In this document: in pieces, positions 47,101 to 59,100 of the stretch
Layout of the letters: each line of letters starts with the position of its first letter
Numbering within the stretch: position 1 is the stretch's first letter
NCBI RefSeq assembly: GCF_963082655.1
Contig: NC_081553.1
Location: 226,537,070-226,601,069, forward strand
From: Stomoxys calcitrans
Taxonomy: Eukaryota > Arthropoda > Insecta > Diptera > Muscidae
Direction: 5' to 3'
DNA: 64,000 nucleotides
Notes under the pieces: model-generated
Database searches by the model: none
Told to the model about the DNA's origin: nothing
What the model saw: the letters and a program-made list of their open reading frames with translations, nothing else
Position numbers and translations under genes: made by a program

Positions 47101-50100
47101 AGCTTTGGGAGCGACATGGACCCCTGATACTTGGCCTTCGAATTCTATATGAGATTCTTGCTTCAGTCCCAGATTTAGTACCTTTTCAAGCACTAAGAAA
47201 CTTTTAAACAACTCGGATGTTTTCGAACCTTTTCTGTCTAAAGAGGCAAGTATTTCTTACTAGGAAATGGGGATAAACACTCGCCGATCGAATCAAGTCC
47301 ATTCACTTGTCGAATTGGCGTTATGCAAATCGCTTGGAGATTGTAAGAGGGCAATATCTGTTCGTATTTAGAAACAGATGCCTCATGTATATGTCGCCTT
47401 ATTTGACTTATATAACCTATAGAAAGCTTTGGGAGCGACATGGACTCCTGATACTTGGCCTCCTAATTCGATATGAGATTCGTGCTCGAGTCCCAGATCT
47501 CTTTCATTGAAGTCCCATTGTGTACCGATCTATTGTATATTCCCGTTTGGGGGTTTTAGGTTGGGGCGTTTCCCCCAGTTACTTGACTCGAAATTTCAAT
47601 ATCTGATTTGTATTTTTGGGTAACTCTCAGATACAATCACATATTCGTCCAACCATCTGCGATATATGTATATCTCGGATATATCGCAAATCCTTCGTCT
47701 TCGGCTTCCATTAAGGTACAAGGGATACTTCTCCCTTATTACAGAGTGCAGTCCGATTAAAGTTTTAGCTTAACGATGTGCCGAGTTGGAATGGCGAGTC
47801 GCATAGCGACACCACTTCGTAGAGATATTTGGCTAGATACTTTATAAATATGCTAACCTCTGCGCAATGGTGGCCGCCTTCGTCTTCAGTTAGGGTTAGA
47901 TATAAATGACACTAAATAAAGTTTGGTCTGAGAACCAAAACTCTTTCTTTACTTAAATTTCCATCACACATTGTGTAATCTGTAATCTGTAGGTATATTT
48001 TGTATACCTAAACTCCAATATTCTTGAAACCTTTATGCAAAGCTTAAAAGTACCCTCTCGGCCCAAAAAGTAAATTTTAGTACCATTTTAAAATTTGAAT
48101 TTTCCATCCCTGCTCCGTGTAGGTAGCGTCTCACTATACACAACACGTGAATGCGCTCGGTAGCACTCAGCTGAGCTACTCGTGATGACGCTGAACATCA
48201 CACAATTTGTAGCTCAGAGTTTTAATCCGTGTGGCGCTCATGGTCATCCCGTGCTGAGCTGAAATTTGGATGTAACAGTCTGTTGGCTAATCTAGCCAAC
48301 ACCTCCAACTATTTATTGACCCCATAGAAACCTAACGTGTATGTATATATATGTATTTGGTTGTAAAGCTTTACAGGGAAATTGAAATATGTTAATTGTG
48401 ATGTGTATCCAAAGTTCCATTCGACCGAACAGGGCTAGGTTTCTTAATGAAACTTTTTATACCCTACACCACCACTGTCGTACAGAGTATTAAAGATATG
48501 TGCATTTGTTTCCAACGCTAAGAACGAGAAGAGCTAGACCCATCGATAAGTATACGGATCGGCTTAGAATCACTTCCTGATTCGATTTAGCTTTGTCCGT
48601 CTGTCTGTCTGTCCAAGTATTCTTGTAATCAAGGTACAGTTCGCATTTGTTGTCCGATTTTCACAAAATTTTGCATAAGTATCTTTTTTTGGTCCAAGGA
48701 CGAATGCTATTGATTTTGAAAAAAATTCGGTCCAGATTTAGCTATAGCTCCCATATATATCTTTCAGCCGATGCACCCTTTTAAAGCTGTAGAAGCCACA
48801 ATTTTGGTCCCATCCTTACAAAATTTAGCACAAAGTGTTTTTTTATACAACCCAAAATGCTTGCAAAATTTTATTGAAATCGGTCCAGACTTAGATATAG
48901 CTCCCATATATAACTTTCATCCGATGTACCCCTTTAAAGCTGTAGAAGGCATCCTTACAAAATTTGGCACTCCTTACAAAATTGGGCACTCAGTGCTTTT
49001 TGTGACGTCCCAATATGTGTGCAAAATTTCATCATAATCGGATCAGATTTATATATAGCTCCCATATATATCTTTCATCCGATAAGGTCTTTTAAGGCTG
49101 TAGATGGCTCAATTTTGGTCCGATCTTTACAAAATTTGGCATGGTGCGTTTTATTCAACGTCCTCATATGTGTGCAAAGTTCCATAACAATCGGTCCAGA
49201 TTTAGATATAGCTCCCATATATATTTTTCATCCGATATGGCCTTTAAAGGCTGTAGAAGCCGCAATTTTGGTCCGATCAATACAAAATTTTCCTGAGATG
49301 GTTTAATTGACATCCCAATACGTGTGCAAAATTTCATCAAAATCGATTTAGATAAAACTTCCCTATATATCTTTTATGCGTTTCGACTTTTAAGGCTGTA
49401 GAAGCCACAATTTTCGTTCCATCGTTAGAAAATCGTACAAGGTTCTATTCGATATTTCAATAGGTATGCAAAATTAAAGTCCGACTAAATTTGGACACAA
49501 GTGCTATCTATTAAAAGTATTACGTATACTCGGTGGTGTAGGGTATTATATAGTCGGCTCCGCCCGACTTTGGCCCTTACTGGTTTTTGCTATGTTTTGT
49601 TTTGGAATACCATTATAGTACTCACAACGTTGCTATTGCTGCCCCGATTTTGATGGTCATACTTGTTAGAAAAATTACCAACACCCCAACTTTGCCATTT
49701 GCAGTAGCTGCATGATGATAATATAAAGTAAAAAATCCCAAAATAGTCTCAAGCAAGCTTAAAAGAACATGGTCTATAGCCTGAGCAAGTATGGGCGGTA
49801 TTAAAAGATGTGGCAAGGCTTCAGTCAGTATGGAAAACCTATGAAAACCAATTTTAGTTATGTTTGCCCTTGTCCTACAAATATTTAATACTTACATGGC
49901 TATTACATTTGCAGCTAAAGTTAAGTAACCAGCAAGAAATTTTACCATGAGTAAAATTGATATCAACAGTATTAAAATATGGTTGGCAAGCAAGGATGAC
50001 TGATCGCAAGTTTTTCGTAAACTCACTTCCACCTAGTAGTTAAACATACATATGTTAGAGAAATATTTGTTGAAAAACTTTTGGAATTACCTCTTCCAGA

Positions 50101-53100
50101 TTTGCCTTTAAATGATAGGGATTCAATGTAGATGCTTTGAAAAGGATTATGAAAATATTCAACGATAAAATTTGTAATTTTCCATATTCTAATTCTGGAA
50201 ATGGCATTGTCTGAAAAAATTAATTGAACCGAATTGAGTGAAAAAACCCAGGATTTCTTACCCATTCAAAAATGAACAACAATTATGGGCCAAATATGAC
50301 AAGGTATAAAAAAATATACCAGACTGGAGAGGTAAGGTAATGGAAATGAAAATGATAACTAGTCGATCCCAGAACACAATTTTTTGCAGAAGTCTGCAAG
50401 CAGTCATATACATGAACACGAGCTTTAGAGCCATTTATGTATAGGTAACATCATCAAACACTCAAACGAGTTAAATTTCCACTTTGTCTTTGGAGAGGAT
50501 GAATTTTAGTAGCAGGTGGTCATTGTGCGCAGTAGTTACATACTTACTTTACTTTTACTTTAATTGGCTATGACAGAACATTTGTTCCACAAGCCAAACG
50601 TAAAATAGCGTTCCAAGCGCCTCGATCTTCTGCGTTAATTCTAAAATCTCTAACACCAAGTTTCGAGGTGTCTCCCACCACTTGATCTTTCCATCGGGCC
50701 TTTGATCTTCCCGGTTTGCGTGTACCAACATGTTTGCCTTCAAAAGACTTCTTTGCTGGAGCTTTTTCATCCATTCTGACAACATGACCTAAACAACGCA
50801 GACGTTGTATTGGGTTGCCCAAAAAGTAATTGTCGGTAATATAGTATTGGGTTGCCCAAAAAGTAATTGCGGATTTTTTAAAAGAAAGTAAATGCATTTT
50901 TAATAAAACTTAGAATGAACAAATATACTTTTTTTACACTTTTTTTCTAAAGCAAGCTAAAAGTAACAGCTGATAACTGACAGAAGAAAGAATGCAATTA
51001 CAGAGTCACAAGCCGTTGAAAAAATTTGTCAACGCCGACTATATGAAAAATCCGCAATTACTTTTTGGGCAACCCAATAGTAATATAGTCGGCGTTGACA
51101 AATTTTTTCAACGGCTTGTGACTCTGTAATTGCATTCTTTCTTTTGTCAGTTATCAGCTGTTACTTTTAGCTTGCTTTAGAAAAAAAGTGCGCGAAATGT
51201 TGTTTACATTTGTTTGTTTGGCGTCAATTTTAATATGGGTACCACATGTATTGAAAGAAATTCATTTAACAAACCGAATCAACGCTTGTGATATGCACCT
51301 TAAACGCAATGAATTCGATCCGTTTTTAAAACGAATCATAACTGGAGATGAAAAATGGATTGTTTACAACAACGTTAGTCGAAAACGATCATGGTCCAAG
51401 CATGGTGAACCAGCTCAAACCACTTCAAAGGCTGATATCCACCAAAAGAAGGTTATGCTGTCTGTTTGGTGGGATTGGAAGGGCTGATATCCACCAAAAG
51501 AAGGTTATGCTGTCTGTTTGGTGGGATTGGAAGGGTGTGGTATATATTGAGCTGCTTCCAAGGAACCAAACGATTAATGCGGATGTTTACTGTCAACAAT
51601 TGGACAAATTGATTACCATATAGCCCTGACCTTGCACCATCAGACTACCATTTATTTCGATCTTTGCAGAACTCCTTAAATGGTAAAACTTTCGGCAATG
51701 ATGAGGCTATAAAATCGCACTTGGTTCAGTTGTTTGCAGATAAAGGCCAGAAGTTCTATGAGCGTGGAATACTAAATTTGCCAGGAAGATGGCAAAAGGT
51801 TATCGAACAAAATGGCAATTATATATTTGATTAGAGTTCATTCTAAGTTTTATTAAAAATGCATTTACTTTCTTTTAAAAAATTCGCAATTACTTTTTAG
51901 GCAACCCAATATTTTGATGCGTGTAACTATCCTATCGTCATCATACAGCACGTGGTTCATACGTCGCCTACATTCTCCATTAACGCAAACTGGTCCATAT
52001 ATATTACGAAGAATCTTTCTCTCAAATACTCCAAGCACTGCCTCATCTGCTTTCACAAGTACCCATGCCTCAGAACCATATAACGACACGGGTAGTATCA
52101 GTGTCTCTTATAGTGTAATCTTCGTCTGTCGAGAGGTGGCCTTGTTTCTAAACTGCTTACGTAGTCCAAAGTAACATCTGTTTGCCAGTATTATTCTTCG
52201 CTTTATCTCAAAACTGGTGTCATTCGTTTCGGCTAGGGCGGAAACGAATCTCAAAGTTGTGGTTCCCAACTTTCTCCATTTTGCTTATCTGCTCGGATGT
52301 ACAAGGCGTTTAGGGAGTTAAACTATCCATTTCGTCTTATCTCCATTTACTGCCAGACCCATTTTCACTGACTCTCTTTCGATTCTTTCAAAGGCTGCAG
52401 TTACTATTGGGTTGCCCAAAAAGTAATTGCGGATTTTTCATATAGTCGGCGTTGACAAATTTTTCACAGCTTGTGACTCTGTAATTGCATTCTTTCTTCT
52501 GTCAATTATCAGCTGTTACTTTTAGCTTGCTTTAGAAAAAAGTGTAAAAAAAGTATATTTGATTAAAATTCATTCTAAGCTTTATTAAAAATGCATTTAC
52601 TTTCTTTTAAAAAATCCCCAATTACTTTTTGGGCAACCCAATACTTCCGCTGACCGATCTATGATGTCGATGTCGTCAGCATAGGCGAGTAGCATGTGTT
52701 CTCTTGTGATTAGTGTACCATATCTATTCACATCTGCATCTCGTATAATCATCTGCAGCAGGATATTAAAGAGATCACACGATAGGATGTCTCCTTGTCT
52801 GAAATCTCGTTTGGTATTGAATTGTTCGGAGAGATTCTTACCTATTCTTACTGAGTAATGTGTGTCAGCAAATGTCATCCTGCAGAGTCTTTTTAATTTT
52901 GCAGGGATACCAAACTCATACATGACTTGAAATACCTTTGAACGTAACGGCGTATCGAAAGCGGCTTGGTAGTCAACAAAGAGATGGTAGGGGTTGATTT
53001 GTCTTTCTCTTGAGCCTCTAGAGGGCGTAATTCCTATCTGAGTTGGCTGAAATTTTGCATGAGGTGTTTCGTTATGACTTCCAACAACTATGACAAATAT

Positions 53101-56100
53101 GGTTCAAATCGGTCTATAACCTGATATAGCTGACATATAAACCCATCTGGGATCTTGACTTCTTGAGCTTCGAGAAGGCCTAATTATTATCCGATTTGGC
53201 TGAAATTTTGTACAACGGCTTCTTTCATGACCTCCAACATACGTGTCAAATATTGTCTGAATCGGTCTTTAGCTTGATACAGCTCCCCTATAAACCGATC
53301 TCCCCATTTTACTTCTTGAGTCCCTAAAAAGCTCGATTTGGCTGAAATTTTACACATATACATCTACAGTGGTCTCCAACATTCAATTCTTTTATACTTT
53401 GTTTATCTAAAAAGAGATACCGGGAAAGAACTCGACAAATGCGATCCATGGTGATACCCTCCATAGTGATAAGATTCGGCCCGGCCGAACTTGCACGCTT
53501 TTACTTGTTTTTTATTTAAATGGAGTAAACGTTATTTTTTGATCATTTAAAGGCAAGAGTTCATTCATTCGTGCAACAAGAAATACATTTTAAGAAAACC
53601 AAGTCATTAACCTAGGGTATATACTTCCCGAGAGTGACTTAAGTAGCGCATATATATATTTTTTCTTGAATGTTTTTTATGTAAAATTATGCCATTAGTA
53701 AAATTATCTTCTTTGTATCATTTGCAGAAATTTAGTCTACCTTGGACTAGTGAAAATCCTGTGATAAAACTACAAATGGTTGAAGAACAGCCATTGGGCT
53801 CTGTTCTCACCACACTCCAGGCTTACGATGAAGACTCCACTATTGGAGAGTATGATATTTCGAAAAATGATTATTTTGAAATAAACAAAACAACGGGCAT
53901 AATAACACTGACCAAACGCCTGGATTATGAGACAATAAAGGAGGTTAAGTTTGTGGCCACGGTTAGTGATACTGGCATACCGCCGCTAACTTCTACAGCC
54001 GATGTTATTGTAGATGTGATCAATCTAAATGATAATGAGCCGCAGTTCACAGAAAACGAATATTATTTTAATATTACCGAAAATACTCAAGTTGGAACAG
54101 TGGCTGGCAGAGTAGAGGCTTTCGATAAAGATCTGGGGGCCTTTGGGGAAATCACATATTCCCTTATAGGAGAGAATAACAAATATTTCACAATTGATTC
54201 CTATACAGGCAATATAATGGTGGCCGATTCATCGATATTGGATCGTGAGAAAGTCAAGCAAATAACATTAACAGTAGTGGCTAAAGATAAAGCACCAAAT
54301 CCAGTCTCCAAATCCACATCAGCTGCGGTAAGTTATGGTAAAATGAAAAAAAAAACGTTCTTTTACAGCATTTTCGTTTTTAGATCCATTTAAATATTTT
54401 GGATGTCAATGATAATGCTCCGGAATTTACCCAAAACGAGTATACATCTACGGTGGCGGAGAATGCCGCTCTAAATCCACCTGCTGCCATTTTACAAGTC
54501 AAAGCCTTTGATTTGGATGAGGGCACTTTTGGAGATGTGCGTTATTACATAAAAACCGGCAATGACGAACAGCTATTTCGCCTAGATTCTCAAAGCGGCA
54601 TTTTGTATCCCGCAAGAAGTCTGAATGGCCAAAAGGGCATATATGAGTTAATGATATCTGCCCGCGATGAGCAGGGTCATGGACCCATAGAGGCAATAAC
54701 CAAAGTTATTATCAATGTTATGGGAGTGAATCAACATCGTCCCGTTTTCCTAATACCAGCTTCTTCGAATGCCACCATTGAAATACCCGGGGTAAGTTAA
54801 AAGTTGGGAAAAGTAGCTAAAAAAAATATTTACGTTGACTTGTTGTTGTAGGATGTTGTTGCCAAGGATTACTTGATATTAACCGTTAAAGCTGCAGACA
54901 ATGATACCGATGAGAATGGCAAAATATTTTATCACCTGCAAGTCAAGGATCAAAATCTTCAAGAGACAGACGAATTTAAAATCGACGCTGAAAGCGGAGA
55001 ATTAAGAACCAATGGCGATCTGCAACGCAAAGAAAAGGCAAAGTAAGTATAAAAAGGTTTTTATTTGGAAAGGAGCTAAAACTTTGCGTCTACTTTTGCA
55101 TTAGCTATGATTTAATTTTGGTGGCCCGAGACAATGGTAATCCCAAACCATTTGAAACCTTACGTTTCCTAACAATCAGTATTATCGATGCAAATGAAAA
55201 CAGGCCCGAATTTCCCGATGCCAGTAATCCTTACAAAATTTCCATTATGGAAAATAATGAACGCAATGTTAAAATTGGCAAAATTCAAGCCACAGCACGA
55301 AACAAACACAATAGAGATGTTTTCTATTACATGCTGTTGGGCAATGAAGATGGCGCTTTTGTGGTGGACAAAACTACGGGAGATATATATACAAACAAGA
55401 CCTTGGACAGAGAAATAACCGATTTCTATACCCTATATATCTTGGCTAGTATTAAGCGAGATCTACACATATCGGATGAAGAGAGGGCTGCCTTCTCCAT
55501 CAAAACATTGGATCGCGATAACACGGTGGCCAAAGTTATTATTACCGTTCTAGATGAGAACGACAATGCACCTCTGTTCGAAACCGAAGTTTACTATGCC
55601 GGTGTCAATGCCAAAGCACAAAGCGGCACTGTCATTACCACAGTGAATGCAACAGATGCAGATGCTGGAAAGAATGCCCATGTGGAGTATATGATAACAA
55701 CTTCCAATTTGTATAAGTTTGGCGCCACCAAGAGCATGGGATCCATAGTTCCCAGTCCTTTTACCATCTCACAAGATGGTAAAGTCTCAACGGGAGGCTT
55801 TGTGGCCGAATACAATCAAGATCGTTTCGAATTGGAAATTGTGGCCAAAGAAATGGAGGAGCCAAAGCGTTCAGCAAGAACTAAAGTGATTGTAAGTGTC
55901 GTGTCGCCAGTGTAGGTCATTGTCGATTATTTTTGCACTAATTTGGAGACTTTTTTGCAGGTATGGATTTATGATTACAGTCAACTTGTGCGTGTCATAC
56001 TTTCCCGCCCACCCGATGAAGTTTACCAACAGCAAGAAGAAATTGTAGCAGAACTACGAAATGCCACACAACATCGCATAATAGTTGATGAAATTCGTTA

Positions 56101-59100
56101 TCATGTGGACTCAATGACAAGAGTTCGTGTCGATTGGACAGATTTGTATTTCCATGCGGTAGACTCAAATACCCAACAAATTTCTCCGGTAGATGAAATA
56201 CTGAAAGTCATAGATGCCAATTATGATTATTTAAGGGTAAGTAAAGCCATTATTAGCTAGGAGTGTTTTTATACCCACCACCGAAGGATAGGGTTATATT
56301 CATTTTGTCATTCCGTTTGCAGCACATCTTAATATCCATATCTAGGCATGCCCGTCCGTCTGTCTAATGAAATCACGCTACAGTCTTTAAAAATAGAGAT
56401 ATTGAGCTGAAACTTTGCACAGATTCTTTTTTTTGCCCATAAGCAGGAAGATGGGCTACATCAGATTATATCTTGGTATAGCCCCCATATAGACCGATCC
56501 GCCACATTTATTATCATTTGGGACAGTGAGTTGTGTTAGGCCCTTCGACATACTTTTTCAATTTGACTCAGATCGGTCCAGATTTGGATATAGCTGTCAT
56601 ATAGACCGATCTCTCAATTTAAGGTTTTGGGCCCATAAAAGGCGCATTTATTGTCCGATGTCGCCGAAATCTGGAACGGTGAGTTAAGTTAAGCCCTTCG
56701 ACATCTTTCTGCAATATGGCACAGATCGGTCCAGATTTGGACATAGCTGGAATATAGACCGATCTCTCTATTTAAGGTTTTGAGCCCATAAAAAGGCGCA
56801 TTTATTGTCCGATGTCGCCGAAATTTGGGACAGTGAATTGTGTTAGGACCTTCGACATCCTTCTTCAACTTGGCCCAATTCGGTCCAGATTTGAATATAG
56901 CTGCCATATAGACCGATCTTTCTTTTGATTTAAGGTTTTGGACCCATAAAAGGCACATTTTTTGTCCGATTTCGCCAAAATTTGACACGATTTCAGATCG
57001 GTCTATATTTGGATATGGCTACCAAAAAGTCCAATATTTTGTTTTACAAAATTGAACAATGACTTGTACTTATTAGACCACTCAATATCCGTATCAAATT
57101 TGGTTCCAATCGGACCATATTTCGATAAAGCTGCTTTGGGGGAATTAATTAGGCATTTTCACCGGATTATGATGAAAGGTGGTTTACATGTATACCCGAA
57201 GTGGTGGGTATCCAAAGTTCGGCCCAGACGAACTTAACGCCTTGATTGATTGATTTTTTTTTTCGAATACCCTTTTAGGATTATTATGCTGGTTTTGCTA
57301 TTGAGAATGTGGTTCCAGCTTACATAACAATTGTCCAAGAGGAATTTGATTTGGCTGTGGCTGGACTTGTTGCTTTGGTTATTGTTTTATTCGTAGGCGT
57401 TGTTAGCTTTATTGTATTGTGTTGCTGTTTGAAACATTGGAATTTGTCTGTTCCCACAGAAAATCGAAGAAAAGAAGCTTTAATCAAAAAACAAATTATC
57501 GAAGATTTAAATACAACGGAAAACCCTCTGTGGATTGAGCAGTAAGTATCATAAACATATTACTATGTAGATGAAAGGATAAATTAATAACGTTTTTCTT
57601 TTAAAAAATTAAACAACATTTTATTTAATTTTATCTCTATGCTTTTCAATTTTCTATTACAGAAAACTCAAATTGTATGAAGAACAAGAACTTACAATGC
57701 AAGTTTTTTCAGAACCCGACCATATATCCAATTCGGATATTCAGGTAAGTCAACTTTGTTTTTATATCCGACATCACCAATGGTGCACAGACTGTAAAGG
57801 TTTTATGAAGGGAGGCCACCGTAGCGCAAAGGCAAGCAAGCATGTCTGCCTTTGTTGCTAAACGCCTTGGGAGAATATCAGAAAAAATTTCAGTGGTGGT
57901 TATCTCCTCCTAATGCGTGCGTTATATGTGAGGTAATACTTCATGTAAAAACTACTCCCCATAGAGATGTCGAGGAAGTTGCTTTACCCGTTATAGAAAG
58001 CCGATCAACTTTGAATTATTACCTGATGTAATTGAACCATGATATTTTTAACCAAAGGTTCCAATCGATTCATATTTCGAAAAAGTTTAACTGTGAACTT
58101 GAAGTTGTTTTAGCCACATTTTCATGTGGTCAAGCTCCTGTATGTGACCAAGTTCGTTCCGGTCCAATGGACCGATAGCCGCAGGAACTAGGTGGCCATT
58201 GGTTATTTAAAGCGCCAATAATTCGCCTTGTCATATCAATACTTGTGCAAGCCACCGACCTCTCACTAATACTGTCCGCTGATTGTCCGCGACTGCCGTT
58301 GCAGCACTCCGTATGGAGCATTCCACTATCCGCAACCTGTGGACGCCACACAGCTTGGTGTAGGTATTTGCTAGCTATTTTAGAACCATAGACCTATTTT
58401 TCTTATCTTGTATAGTAAAAGGGAGATAAAAGAAAAAATTAAGTGCCACATATAGAAAATGAGAAAAATCAGTGCATGAAAAATAAGAGGGGAATGTATA
58501 TAAGAAAGGACTTGAACCCCTTTTACACTGCTCATTACATCCCGATCCTGATTTTATAAAGTGAAACTAGATGATCTAGCCATTAAAGCCGGATGGAATG
58601 TGGAAAAAGGAACAGAATGTAAAAAACCTTTAATATTCAAGCAAAGCATTTGACGTTTTAGTAGGATTTGGATACAACTCTGAAATTGGAAAATTTTATC
58701 AGCTGGGCTTATGACTTTACCTTCTAATTGTACTATGGTACAATTAAGAGATAGCGTCATTAGCTCAACAACTAAAATCAAATAGAACATCTTTCTAAAA
58801 TATAAGAAGAGAACCACAGCTGCTTATAAGAGCATCCAGTAGGGATTTTATTGTTTCCTCAGTTTAATTTATTTTATCACAAATAATGAAGAAAAGCGAA
58901 TCATTGAAACCAATGAAACATACAAAAGCCATGCCCGCAATGCTTTCAAGTGTTGCCACTTTGATTTTTTTTTATCATTTTCCTCACTATAAGTAGAGTA
59001 CTACTTTTCCGCCTGTTTTTAGCCAACGTTTCACCCAAGATATATTCATTTACAGGTAATGGCAGTTGCCCAACAACAAAATGTTGGGTGCACTATCTGT

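Larger units (their letters stand above)
50541..53004 (-). pseudogene. RTE-like non-LTR retrotransposon, split by three insertions
   Basis: On the minus strand: 53004-52644 reads LFVDYQAAFDTPLRSK...RDFRQGDILSCDLFNILL...LLAYADDIDIIDRSAE (RT motifs A, B and C, with YADD); 52404-51912 reads LYGSEAWVLVKADEAVLGVFERKILRNIYGPV; 50807-50541 reads QRLRCLGHVVRMDEKAPAKKSFEGK...EDRGAWNAILRLACGTNVLS, then the AAGTAAAGTAAGT tail. The 5' part is missing. Interrupted at 52407-52641 by a MITE and at 50810-51909 by a mariner. Few point defects, so the host copy is not very old. Confidence 0.88.
44906..53727 (+). other. Cadherin intron 11 (8.8 kb), a nest of transposons
   Basis: Between the phase-0 junctions ...DVNEVAP and KFSLPW.... 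All other introns but two (introns 7 and 3, transposon-filled; 18 partly) are short. From left to right: a family-B scrap (45565-45690), LINE C terminus (46150-46690), family D split by a hAT element (46720-48280), family C element (48453-49588), RTE-like element split by a mariner and two MITEs (50541-53004), family B fragment (53012-53512). 49590-50540 is AT-rich without a recognised feature. Confidence 0.85.

Noticed and set aside
50568..50897. Minus-strand 109-codon open frame as a host gene
   Set aside because: Its sequence is the C terminus of an RTE-like retrotransposon, repeated at 27165 and 37940, and its first part is MITE/mariner end.
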